Source of the DNA: Thamnaconus septentrionalis
Taxonomy: Eukaryota > Chordata > Actinopteri > Tetraodontiformes > Monacanthidae
Assembly: GCA_009823395.1 (NCBI GenBank)
Contig: CM020502.1
Location: forward strand, 997,001-1,061,000
Reading direction: 5' to 3'
Length of the DNA stretch: 64,000 nucleotides
Below, in pieces: positions 25,001-38,250 of this stretch. A program made the position numbers and the translations under genes. Every line of letters starts with the position of its first letter. Within the stretch, counting starts at the first letter, position 1. Below the pieces are notes generated by a model, which searched no databases, was not told where the DNA came from, and saw nothing but the letters and a program-made list of their open reading frames with translations.

Positions 25001-27949
25001 TAAACCTTGAAATGGACTAATAAATGTATTCAGCAAATTAAAATGTATGGCCTCAATGACCCCACAGTTGTCCTCTTTACCCTCCAGTTTGTCTCCTTCC
25101 CATGAAAGCAGATCCGGCGTAACAATAGATGGTGTCAGCTTATGTAGCATCTGCTTAAACCTGAGCCCAATTACAGGTTTTTGCTTGATATTTTATGCTG
25201 TAATTTACTCAAAGCAGAACATCATGTCTGTCTGGAGAAATCCAGATCTGAGGCAAACGCTTTTGTCATACATCTTTCCCAAGCCATGTCCATTTTTGCC
25301 AGTTGGCATCCATGGAAGTACAGGGTTCTGCAATGGTGGAATTCTAATGGACACTTCTGAAATGCCTGCAAATCTGGCTGCATGTCACAGAACTTGTCTT
25401 TCACGTTGACAGAATTAGAGGCTAATTGCTGTGCTGGATCCTGATCCCGCATCATTTCAAAGCATCATTAGTTTTGGTCTCATGTAAATAAAAAACACAT
25501 TTTGTAACCAAGAAAAATTAACATTTTAAGACTGTCTTAATAAGTAAATGTAATTTGCAGGAATCAGGCAGGTCTAGTCTCTGTTTCTACTGCTGTCCAG
25601 TTGAACAGTGTACTGATGAGACCAGGCTCAGGGGTCTCGACCTCTGAGTATGGTCACTTCACTTTGTCCCCCAGGAGGTCCCACAGACAAAGTAGAGGTC
25701 TAATCCGACTTACTCTCCACTTACCACAGGGTCATCCAGCTGTCAATCTGCCTTACTTTCTACATCTTCCAAGTAATTATCATGTCCTATCATGAGAAAC
25801 ATAATGATATTAGCGTTAAAAGTAGCAAGAGATGAGTGACTGTTTGTAGGCTTGGCAGGATCTTGAACGAATGGTTCCTTATTCTTTTTGCATCATTTTC
25901 ATCACCACTTTTTCCCTTAAATTGGCATGCTCATGGATTCTGCATTAAAACATTTAACTTTAAATAAACCACTTTGACATCATTGTTAAGGCTCCATTTG
26001 CATTAAGCAGGCCTCTGTGTTGGTATTCGGTGGTTCACGGTAGCTTTCTTTACATTTAAAAAGCACAGGTGTGGAAAACGGTGTTCCTGTTTTTCAGAAG
26101 TGAGTTGTGAACAGCAATGGGCCGTTCTATTCTGTGTGAGGTGATCGCCTCAAAGTGTCGCGAGTCACGCAGGTTATAATGGACTCACAGGAAAAGAGGA
26201 CTTTAGCATAAATTATCAAATTAAAACTCTCACCAGGACAGAGATTTGTTTGGAGAGGAACTTTGAGTTTCTGCTGACTCAAATCAGTTAATTGAAAAGT
26301 TCAGTTTGCTCAAGGCTTTCAACTTCAAGTATCATCGACTACCTGATGTATTGTGTTCAGCAGATGAGGAGTTCTCCATATTTGTAAGATTTAAGACTCT
26401 GTGACCGACAGCTGGCTTCTCATGCCAGACATACCGCAGATCGTTCTACGTATTATCGCATATACTAAAACCTATATGTCTGCACATCTCTAGGAAAACA
26501 GAATCCCGCTGGTCCTTTACTGGTCACAATGATTTATTTATTTAAGAAAAGTGTTGTCTCATTATTGAATTAGACATTTAAGATGCATTTTCACTCTCAG
26601 AGGGGCCTCCTGAAACAATTTCAGACTTTGACTTTTCCATTTTTCCCACTGATTCACTTTGTTTGACGAACACATACCATATGGCCGGGATTATTTATGG
26701 CGTGTCCATATGTGCTCTGGATGCACTGATATGGGTTGAGGCCTGTCAGTCTTGTAAGACACCGGGCTCGCCCAGAAAATGACAGTGGGGGGGCCGTTAG
26801 TCACTGCGGCTTTGCCTCAGGCGGACTTAGTAAGCAGATAGCGCCATGGCTGTCTGTCTCACGGACAAATTTACATGCTCTCATACAGCGTACACAGCCT
26901 GCCCTTTTCTCATCCATACCTACACTGCGGAGACGATTCATCTGAAAGGCCTCAGGGCTAATAAAGTGGAAGTGGCATATTATTACCAGGACGATGAAAG
27001 CGGCCATGAGCAGACATTACACACTGGCATACCTCTGGTATTTCGTAATGGGAGCTGCCTTGTATCGCGCTAATGCATGTCTGTTTACACCTTAAATCAT
27101 CCTTTTTCTTTTCTTTCCTCCTCCGTGTGCATGAGAATTGTGTTATGCCAGTTCCATATGTTGACATTAGCCCAAGATTTGTTTCCATGCCACATTTTTT
27201 GTCTTGGAGAGCTCAGTTTCACTTCAGATCTCAAAGGGTTAGATAAAAATAGAAAAAAATGAATATATTGAAGGTCCCATAATCTACCCAATCTCTATTC
27301 CTCAGTGCAGACTCCAGCGGAATAGCCTGGCACTTTGTATTGTTTAAAAAGAAGTAGACTCTAAAAATGAAATCCTCCCCTTCCTGTTTACAGCCTCCTC
27401 CTTCCTGTTAAAACTCATGCTTTTATTGCACCTTCCACATGTTTGAAAGGGGACAAGTCAAGACAATTAAGGCAGCAGCTGTAAAGGGGAAAAGGTTGGA
27501 AATGGTTTTACTAATGTGGGATAGATGGACTTCTTTCAGTGGGTTATTTATGCGTTTATGCATTTATTTATTTTTTTAAGTTAAGTGAATGCTCTGTTTA
27601 ATATGGGACCCTTAAAATGAACTTTGAAAAGCAAAGGCACAATAGACATTTACAAAAAATACAAAAAAGTAACCCAAAGGCATAAACATTTAAATTTTGG
27701 CTACCCAGCTATTTGTACAAATGATACTGGCTCCAGGCACTGCCTTGTTTTTGTTTTTGTTTTGTTTTTTATGTGCAAGTGTGTAAATATGATGATAATG
27801 TCATTCACTGGGTAAACATCTAATTTTGCCTAATTGCCTACATGCTTGCATGTTGAGAAACAACTTTACCTGCAAGTCAGTATATAATAATTGCATGAGT
27901 GCATGGAAGTGCATCTAAGTGTGTGTGGACTCATGCCTGATCGTGTATG

Positions 27950-27985
<36 letters not shown>

Positions 27986-30900
27986 TTCTTGCCCCTTATA
28001 TTTTCCTGTTCCACTGTCTGTGTTTCTCTTCAAAAAACCCAAACAAGTCATGACTCAATCCCTCAAAACCTCATTTGATTGTGATATTCTATATTAGATG
28101 ACATGAGGAGGCAGTAATTCACAGAACCAGTTAGAATAGTCTCTTTGAGGTTCAGCTATATGGCTGTGCACTGCTGAGGCATGTTACCACAGGTAGAGCT
28201 GCTGTCATAATGAGTTCCCCCACCCTAATAAATCTCTTTTTTTAAGAGGAGAGGGGCTGTGTGAGAGGATGTCTTGATGAGAGAGTAATTTGAGGTCAAG
28301 GAAGCCAATCTGTCATCTTTTACATTAATTGATTACTGGAAAACGCTGGTCACCAAATAAGCAAAGGTAAGCAAGTTTGAGACCAATGTAAATGCAAATT
28401 AAAATAGGATGCAGACAGTTTTTTTCATACAGTCTAATCTAGACTATGAAAATGGCCTCAAGTCATGTTTCCTCCCTTTTTAAAAAAAATAAGAAGCTAG
28501 CAGTGTAGCAGACAGTAATTACCACCTTGATGTCAGTGAGGAATTCAGTCATTTTTTAAGGCCAATTTTTCCCAATTATGATTGGGATTTTCCCTTGCAC
28601 TGCTTTTGCAGAGATTCCCCTGGATGTAATTGATCCACCCTTCACTTGATTTAAACGTTGGACTCACGCTTTTGGATTGCCAGGTAAATGAAGAGTTGGA
28701 GATTTAGGATCAAGATAGGGCAGGTTTGGTAAGAAGACATAAATATATTATTGTGTACAGCCCGTGGATGAGAATACTTTCTACTTTTGGATTTACTGCA
28801 GCATAAGTAAGAGTTGCCTTTGAATCTCCCCAATGTGCTGTTTTACAGTCAGTCACAACTTGAAGAATAGTAATTGTTGGGAAAAAGCATCCAGAACTTA
28901 TATGCACAATTATGGAAGAAATCTTACAGCCTTCATTGCTTGGTTACCGGAATGAAGAGGGAGTAGAAACTGTTTGGGTTGAAAGAACAAAGTGCCTCTC
29001 TCTGCCTCCCTCCTGTTGCAGCCATTTATTGCACACCATTGTCATCGCTCAACACAATGCTCTGAAATTCAACTGACCCTTTGGAGAAGATCAGGGAGAC
29101 TGCTGGCTGCTGTGAGTCAAGAAGAAGGGTGGTCTTGACTGAGGAAGGGAGAGATCAGAGATTGAGAGATCGGGAGTAAAATTAGGTCAAGAGAGGAAAA
29201 GAGAAGGGAGAGTGGGCAGATGAGGATAGGATCGATAGTGAGAGGCTTCTTCCTTACTTAACCTTGCATTCCCTATTTTGCTGACTTCAAAGAACCTCCT
29301 GGTGAGAGGGAACTATTGTCTGCTGCTCATCCGTGCAGCTTTGTTGTGCTGCTGTTCACTCCCCACCAACTCTCTACCGCTGGGCATTGTACCTCCATAT
29401 CTTACAACCCTCTAAAGAGTCTTGAAAATGAAACTTTCAGGGCTCAAAATAACATAGCAATCATAAATTCCTTGTTATGAAAGCAAAGGGTCGTTCTCCC
29501 TGTCTTAGTTTTGCAACAGGAATCCGTCTTAATTTTCCTGCCAGAAGCACATAATCCTTTGGGAATTACTCTGATCCCCAAAGATTAACATGATGAAAGT
29601 TCTGACATGTAAAAACTCCACAAAGAGCCTGGAAAGCCCAGACGTTAAAGTCGGGGAGCTTGAAGAAGCACTTCAGCTATTCTCCACAAACTTTCTCTCC
29701 TTTTTATTGTGCCTCGAATGGAGGCAGAAAGGTATTTCTTTCTTGTCCAAGTGAGGATTGAAACGTCGAGAGGTCAGCTGGCATCCAACAGCTCCAGGTG
29801 GGCTGCTCAGCCCAACCACCACCGAGACATGTGTGTCTGCATTAACTCTGTTTCAATCTGCAAACCTTCAACTTCATGCATGAATGAATTAGCAAATCAG
29901 CATGCAAGAGCGCAGACCCGGCTGACTCAATAGGCTTGTGAATGTGCCATTGATTGAGCAAATTTTGAGCTGCCTGACCAACTGGCTGACAGCATCTGAG
30001 CAGCTGATATGACATGTGTTCAACCATGTATGTCAGTCAGTCATGGGGGGAGGGGTGGGCCAAACATTTGGAATCTAGGCGATGGAGGCACAGGATTTGC
30101 AAATTGTAAACACGCTGATTTGCTTGAGGAAATCCTGATGGTCCCACAGCTTTCCTATTTTGAGGTCTCTATTTTTCATTCCAGAAGCCAGTGGAGTGGC
30201 TAAGCACAATTAATTAGGCAAAATGAAACTCTGAAGGTCTCAAAAAAAAGTTAGCATATTTATAGCCCTACTGTATGTTTACAGCCTTCTGCTAAAGTAG
30301 TGCTTGATTTTACTTTCCCTGAGGGAAAGGGAGGGAATGGGGGTCTGGCCACTATCCTGGAGGAGGTTTCAGTATCTTGTATGACATCACAAAGGGCTTA
30401 TTTCCAGAGCTGTGGATTTTTGCGCACACTTTCTGACAAGCAAAGCAAACAATAGTGAATCACATGACATGTTGTAACTTTAATTATTTAGTGAAGAGTG
30501 TTTTGTGAAACATAAATTTCATCTAGCGAAACTGCTTTGATGACCGTCTTTCAAGTCAAACTGCACACAGTTGTGAGCTCAGCACCTGCCGTTGATCTAT
30601 AATATAATTGCCAATTTTCACTCCCCCGCAGGCAGTAGGAGAAAAGTTATAGTTTCTTCTAGACTTCCTAACGTTGACAACAGGTCTGAAAACAAGGCCC
30701 CCCAGGTCTTAAATACTCAGCATTACTGGAGGTGGTTTTTGCATTTTATGGTTCATAATTAGGAATAAACGTTTAAAATAATAGTAGGTTTGCTTTGTGC
30801 GTGTGTGTGTGGGGGGGGGGGAGTCTTTTTCTTTTTGACATTCTTCCGTCCTCTCAAGGACTGACGGCGACGACATAAAGTGAGAAATGGCACGCATGCT

Positions 30901-33900
30901 TTTCATCTCATCAAACCGTAGAGCCCCCTCAGAACAGAAAATAGAGTTCTGAGTTCTCCAACAGGGCATTTTTAAAGCACCATAGGTTAGAAATAACAAA
31001 CATGACATAGAAGTAAACAGCAAAGCCCCAGCTTTGAAAAAAGCAAAGAAGTGATGTATAATTCCTGTGTGCATGTTTTCATAACACACATAACAAGCGC
31101 TAACTGCTTTCTTCGTTTACTACACGCAGTGCAGTGGGAAAACTCACCTCAAGCCATGAATGATTCATTATTAATCTATTTTAATCACTGATTTATTTTA
31201 CATAATTATATTCAGTAGCTGATCATTTTTTCCCCCAGTTTAAAAAAGCTTGTGTTGGAGATGTACCATATGGTATCTGGATGAGGTCATTTCTAACCTA
31301 CAGCTACCCCTAACCCCTCTCCCCGTTCCTTTCTCTGGAGGCGGAGCTTAGCAGAGTGCCCCCATAATGCCAGCAAGGGGGAGGGGGCAAGCGAGGATGG
31401 GGGTATTCAGCAGGCATTCAGCAGGTGTCGGTGAGGCATTCAAGGCCCGTCATGAGGGTCAGTGTCCCAAGCTTTGTTCCTGCGACGACCACAAAAAACA
31501 ACCCTGTATACACCCATATCCACACACTTGAACACACACACACACGTCTGGAGGATTTTCCTGAAATCTCTTTTTAAAATCAACGCAAGCCTCCTGGTTT
31601 CCCATGGAAACCCTCAAACCCCCCCCCCCTCCTTTTTTTTTCACCACGCTTTGTTGAAAGGAGCCAATCGTGCGTGGGCTGGTAACTAGGCACCCTATTT
31701 ATCAGTAACCAGCACCGACAATAAGTGTAACCTGACACTCCCTCGGAGAACAGGACGTGGAGGAAAGTTGTGTTGGAATTGGGCTTAAAAAAGAAAGGGA
31801 AGTGGAAACAAAACTCGGGGGACCAGGGTTACAAATATTTTCTGTGAAAATGTGCATTGTTGTCTCTGCCATGTATTTGAATATTTCCATGTTGCCTCTT
31901 TTCTTAAGGGTTTTGTTTGACTGTCAGGATTGTCACGTCTGGAATGGTAGAGAGGGGAAAAAACTTGGATTTTGTCAGCAAGAAACGAACGAGTGAAGGA
32001 ACAACAGGGGCAGGAAAAGGATCTAGTGTCAGTGTAACGGATACTCGGATCCTATTAGGCCATTCATGGCTGGGTAGCCCTTAAGAGAGCACTGCAGTCT
32101 GACCTGTGAGTGTCTTCAGCACCACCCACTCCAACACAAACCAACTATCTCTCCTCTGTTGGCTTATCAAATGAGATCAATGCAGGGGGAGGAGGACCAG
32201 TGCACGCATATCTGCATTCTAATGATAATTCTTTTGTACACGAGGATTAATTGTGTGGCCAGAGTCCTGTTGACTGTGCCTCTCTGTAACGTGTGTGTGT
32301 GTGTGTGTTGGAGTGGGTGGTTGGGAGGGGTGCATTCCTTGCTGTAGTTCATTGATTCGCTCCAAAGAAACAGAGAATGGCCGGTTTGACTCTTCACCTC
32401 TCTGTGATCTCTCGTACAAGTAGGATATTCAGGAGGGTTAATAGAAATCAGCTGACCACACTTTAAGAAGAAAAAAAAAACGACCCTCTGTTTCAGCCCA
32501 GTTTTCCTTTTAAAGCAGCTCTAGGTAACTTGAGCTTGCTACGAGTTTGCTACGACAATAACGTCGTAGCAAACGTTCAACACTTTTATTACTTCGTCTT
32601 TCATCGAGGTTACTTATTGGGTTCCATTCCGTCATTTTACAATCGTATGTATTTGTAATAGTAGTATGTAAGACTGCCTCTAAATAAACGTGTGACGTTG
32701 CCGTAAAGTGGTTCGTCCGGCGTGTCGGGTCGCGCTTGAATGTTACGCAGTGCAGTTACAGCCGGCACAACCCCCCTCTCGCTGCCGAGGCGGCACCATT
32801 GATCCTATTAATCGTTTATCTACGGCTTTACTGAGTTTTGAATCATAATTTTATGATCAAAATTTACCTAGAGCTGCTTTAAAAGATGTTAATATGTTAA
32901 CAGGTGCCAAAAGTGACAGGAAAAACTTTTAAACAAGGAAATGGGTTGACAAAATTCACCGTAATTTGTCATGTGCAGTTAACGTTTGTCATTTTGAGAC
33001 CTGTTTTTTTGGTTCATTAGGGCTTGTGTGTTGTCTTTCTAGTCTTGTTACTTATTTATCAAACAGCCCTAGTTATTGCAACACCAGCACAACGCAGACC
33101 CAATATGGTTTGAGATCAATTTACTTGAGTTCGAGAATTGTTTTGCAGTGTATTCAATTTCTTTTATTTCTTTGAATCAATTACCAGATTTGTTAGGGTC
33201 CTCATCATATATATTTTCTTTATGACGCCCATCACGAGGCACAAACGTTTTTCAGCAGCATAGACACTACGAACTTCTGGATTATTTGTCAGTATTTGTC
33301 TTTAGTTGTACATATTTTCCTCTGCTTAGTTTCCCCTTTACCCTCATATCCACTATTGAATCCCAAGGCGGAAGGAGACACCCGAAAACTGAGATCCTTG
33401 AGCTCCTTAATAGGAAGCAGTGGATGGCTTTAATTTGATTGCTAGGCTCAGGAGTGTGGTATGTGCAGCTGAGGCGGCCAAGTCGATCCAGTGAAGTTTA
33501 AAAAATTGATTACAAAAGCATGGCTGCAGTGAGGCGGACTTGATCATACCTTTCATCGTGTACATGCTTGCAGAACTGGAGGTGTTTAAACGTGCACTGA
33601 TGGGCGTGTTTCCTCTGCAACTAAAGCCGTGCATGATGACTTCTTTTCTGTCTTGTATGCACGGTAAACTAATTTATTTGGCAAACGACTGATTTCTCAT
33701 TGATTGACATTGTCACATGGCTTAATCCAGTGGTACCCAAATGTTCTTGCCATCATTCCACCTCATTTCATTCAATTTGGGTTATTACTCTGTCCCATGG
33801 CGGTCCTCCCAAACTTGTTAACAGCTGACTGCGATGTTGAACACCGTCTGCTCATTTGGCCAACAGAGGTCCTGTCACAACTCAACTTTGCCATCAATGT

Positions 33901-36900
33901 CTCCAGTGCCACATGTTGCACTTCGCAGCTCATGGCTTCCTCCTACTTCTCAGCGATGATTCGTCTCCTTTGACAAAAGTGAAGGAGGTGATGATCAAAC
34001 AAGCTTGTCAACTCCAGTCAACCTTGACCACACAAACCAGCCGTGCAATCTTTTGGGCTGGTTTTTGCATTGTCTTGCCCATCACCCAGGTACATTTAGT
34101 ATTGTCTGGCCACTAACAGAGCTTCTATTCTTTTCACTCGTCTCTCCCAGGGATCCTAAATGGGACATAGATATTCTAGCTAGGCCAGTTCTTGGCCTGG
34201 CATTTGATGCCCCTGAGTGCTCTGCTTAAGTACAGTCACTAAGGGTTTGTGAAAGTCTCATTCTGTTTCAAGGCGAGGTTGAAGAAGAAGTTTGTAGCGG
34301 CGGAGGCTTCTTAACCTTCTAATGTCCCAACACAAAGGTTTCAGAAAGTGTGTTGTTTGCCACCCCCAGCATTCGCCCAATGTGTTTCATTCATGTCTTT
34401 TCATATCAAGAGACATATTTCAGCTGTATCAACGCCGCTGTCTTCACACGTCCATCCATTCATCTTTTACTGCTTTTCAAAAGAGTTCCTTAAATATCCA
34501 GTCTTGACTTGACCAGCAATTTGCATGACACTGGAGCTGAAACTGTTTTCCTGCATGCATTGTGCTTTTGCTATGTAAATTGTGTCAACAACAACCAACA
34601 AGGCGATACTAATGAGAGTGAAATGCGATCAAGCTGGGGCTTTGCTCTTTACAGCAGTAGATCATTGAGTTTGAGGGCCTTTGTAAATCAAAGCACGGCG
34701 CTGTTGCCCGTTGAGAGATGTATCGCTCTTCTGCCGTGCCAGCAAAACATTTGAGGTTGAACATGATAGTAACTCTCGTGGAATGTTCACTTTCACCTAC
34801 TGATGCATCCGCATTGTTGTCAGTAGCCCCCTTTACCCAGCCACTTCAATAGAGTTTGGTTAAAAGAGGTTTGAAGTTATTGTTGGTGATAGTATTGCTG
34901 ACTGTAACAAGACAGAACCCAGTTTTGTGGTGTATGAATGAGCTGGCAGAGTAGAATATCAAGGCAAGATGTTGTGTTTTTGTCTTTAGCTTTGAAGGAA
35001 AACCATTGCCTTTGACTACACTTTACATTTCTGTGGATGACATCACACTTCCTTTAGAATTTAGAGAATTGTTTGACTTGTTGGCTGCTTTCCCACCTGT
35101 TTACTGGGCAGTTTGATTGGCTGAGCCATGTAATCCCACCTGTTCTCTGGGATGTTATCCTTCTGGCAACCCTCCCTCCCTAAACCCCAGCGGTCCACCG
35201 GCTCACACTCAGACCTCAACCTGCCATATCCAGCAACTCACCCCAGCGGGTGAATGGAATCTTTGTGTCCCACAAACAAGTTTTCTTCTATGAAGGCTCA
35301 TGGAGAGATTGAGTGGGAAAGAGCTGATCACACTTGTGTGCTCAATATAATATGAAAAATAGGAGGGAAAGGAACGGAAAGGAGGGAGGCAGGTTCGCAG
35401 GGTTGTTTAGCCACCTCCAGAAGAGCTGCAGCTATTGCGAGGGGAATTGGACCGCAGCAGCTGCGTGATAACGGTGGGTAGGCTGAGTTGATTTACGGTC
35501 ACACATGCACGGACAATCTGTAAATTTGACTCAAATTAGCAGGGAGCCTCGCGTCCACATGCATACTGTATATGCGTTTCATCTTTTTCTGGCCGTTTTC
35601 ATTCCCTATATCTTACTCATACCACACTATTAAGTGGCATACAGTTCATCATCCCGGCTGTCTGTCTACCTTCCACCATCTCTGTCCACACCCACAACCC
35701 TCGTTTGACCGCCCTGTGTTCTGCATGTCCATCAGGTTTATTGCCACACATCTGTGCAAATGCTCCTAGCTTAATAAGTCAGACAGTTGGGCATACCTCA
35801 GGAAAAAATATGACCAAACGGCTTGTGCGCAGAGACAACGGGGGCCTCAGACGCTGAGTGCTTCCAGGCACGAGTGAGGCTGCAGACGAGTGGCAGATCA
35901 AACCTCTCAACTGCAGAGTGGTAATAGGTCAAACTGTAGTGTAAAAGAACAGCTCATCATGAAGAGTCATGAATAACATGATAGTGAGGTGTTCTTGGGT
36001 GATAGTACTGTAGTGTTCCCAAATAGCTCCTCATTGATGTAATGGCCCTGTTTTATTTTATGGCAGTGCTTCAGTCCGGGAAATTAATTTGTCTGGACCT
36101 GTAAATCTTTCCCTTTCTCCAGTCTTTCTCTGGTAACCCATTGCCTCTCACATTCCTGTGTTTAATCATCTACCCATTGGTTCGTCCCTGTTTGTTTTTA
36201 AAATCGCCTCCGTGTCACGCCTGAACAGTTTGGAAATGTTAACTTTGTGATGGGTTTAAATTAAGCACTTCTTTTCCCTTAACGTGTTTTGCACAACGTC
36301 TAGTTTGTTCTTCTTAAGCCTCACTAGAGGTTCATCTTTGTGTTAAATACGGCGTAGGCTTCAGGAACCTTCAGGCAGAGCATTGACATGCTGCACCCTT
36401 TTTGAAAATTTGATAATTGCACAAATCTCTTGCCAAGAGGAAGAGTGTTAGTGCAACTGCCAAAACTTTGACAGAATGCTACAGCAAGGTAGCTTAACAT
36501 AAACCCCTAACCCCCCAAGACAAACAGACAAATCACAGCTAAAGTCTGATTGTGGGGATTTATTTATTTTCTTAGTTTGATATCTTAACACATACTTTTA
36601 TTCACTACAAATAGAAAAAAAAATACTTCAAACTTTCAAACTCTTTTGCTCCTCATTTTCAAAAGTGTTCCATCCTATGCTTGCTAACTTTAAAGCTGCC
36701 CATGTTTTTCTTCTTACAGAGGCGAGATTTATGTCTCATGATGTATGCCATTTAGATTGATTCAAGTTGCATTTTTTTGGAGGGTTCTTTCCCTCAACTC
36801 ACTCAAGATGCCTCTCAGTGTACCTTCAGGCTGCTGACATGTGATCTGGTGTTGGCAGTGGCCGCCTGTGAGGGAGAAAAAGAGAAAAAAGGATAAAGGG

Positions 36901-38212
36901 AGAAGAGGCTTGACAACTTGTTGGACTCGTACCAGGACAGTTGAAGTTGCCAATAGGGGTTGGCGGAGGGGCTACTGAAGGCATTTTAGGGGGGTCTGCA
37001 CAGACGTGACAACTGCAATACAAAGTTTTCCATTGCTGTCATCTCAGATCATTTGAAAGTTGTGCTGTGATGTTGGGAATGTTTCACTCTGTATTGGAAA
37101 CATTGTGATCAGAGAGCACGTGTGTGCGTCTGAACTGCGACTCATTGTTTGTTTCCCCCCTGCTGATTGGCTGCGGGCACTCAGGTGCCTCCAATAAGGT
37201 GGGACTGTTTGTTGAGCGTCTCCCCTGTGATTGGCTGAAAAACGCTCCAGTTACAGCTTTGTATTGATTCAAATGTTTGACCTTTTTCTTCAAAGGGGGA
37301 GGAACAAGGCAGAGAATGCCGGCCAGTGGGCCAGTGGGCCGGTGGGCTGTGAAAGGACCTGTAACAGCCGTTTTTATTGGTTGTTTCTCCTTTAAGACTG
37401 TGCAGTTAAAAAAAAAAAATGTTGCCCGGTGAACCAAAGGACATTTTCACCGTCAATGGCTTTTCACAAGTCTCATGTCTTTGTTAATGGCGTCGCCCTC
37501 CACCTCTCCAGAGTCAGTTAGCATTCACTTGGTCCAGGGGCTAAAATAGCCGAATGCAGCTGCCTAACAAAGAAAGAAATTAGATCCGAAACAAGGGAAA
37601 ACAAGATAAATGTTCAGATGGAAATTAGGTTGGTTGGGTGAGAGCTACTGACAGAAGTGATTATCAAAGGTTTTCTTTTCTTGTCAAGAAAAGAGGGTGG
37701 ATGAATAATTGTTATCAGCGACCATTGCCAAGTCTTGATTTTACTTTCTTCTGTGTTGTCTGTGGCCAAAGTGTTACTCACTGGTGGGCCTGACGCCCTC
37801 CCGGAACCCGGCGAGACTACAACTGCTTTGTTTGTTTGCTGACGCTTCGCTGACCGTCCCACTCGCTGGCTGAACAAACAACGTTGTTGAAGTTGCCAAG
37901 TGGCGCTTGGAGGGGGACAGAGAGGCCACTAAAGTGGGGGCGTCCGACCGCGGCTCTCTGGCTAGCGGGTTAGGGAAGTCGCCAAGGTCCTGAGTAAATC
38001 AGGTTCGATTACATTTTCACTCGTAAAAGTCACATAATTTCAGAGAATTTGTGACAGTTGAAAAATATGGGACAGTGAACCACATTGTTGTGTGCAAAAG
38101 AACCACGAAAGAATTATGACTTAATTGACTTAAAAAAATACTCTCAAAGAAGTTGCTGATTCCACTACATCATAATGTCTAAACTGCCTTTACTGTCGTG
38201 CTTCTGTATGTC

Positions 38213-38250
<38 letters not shown>

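Noticed and set aside
33704..34229. Overlapping plus-strand frames of 74-89 codons in CELSR1 intron 1
   Set aside because: No domain, no coding-like composition and no splice context.
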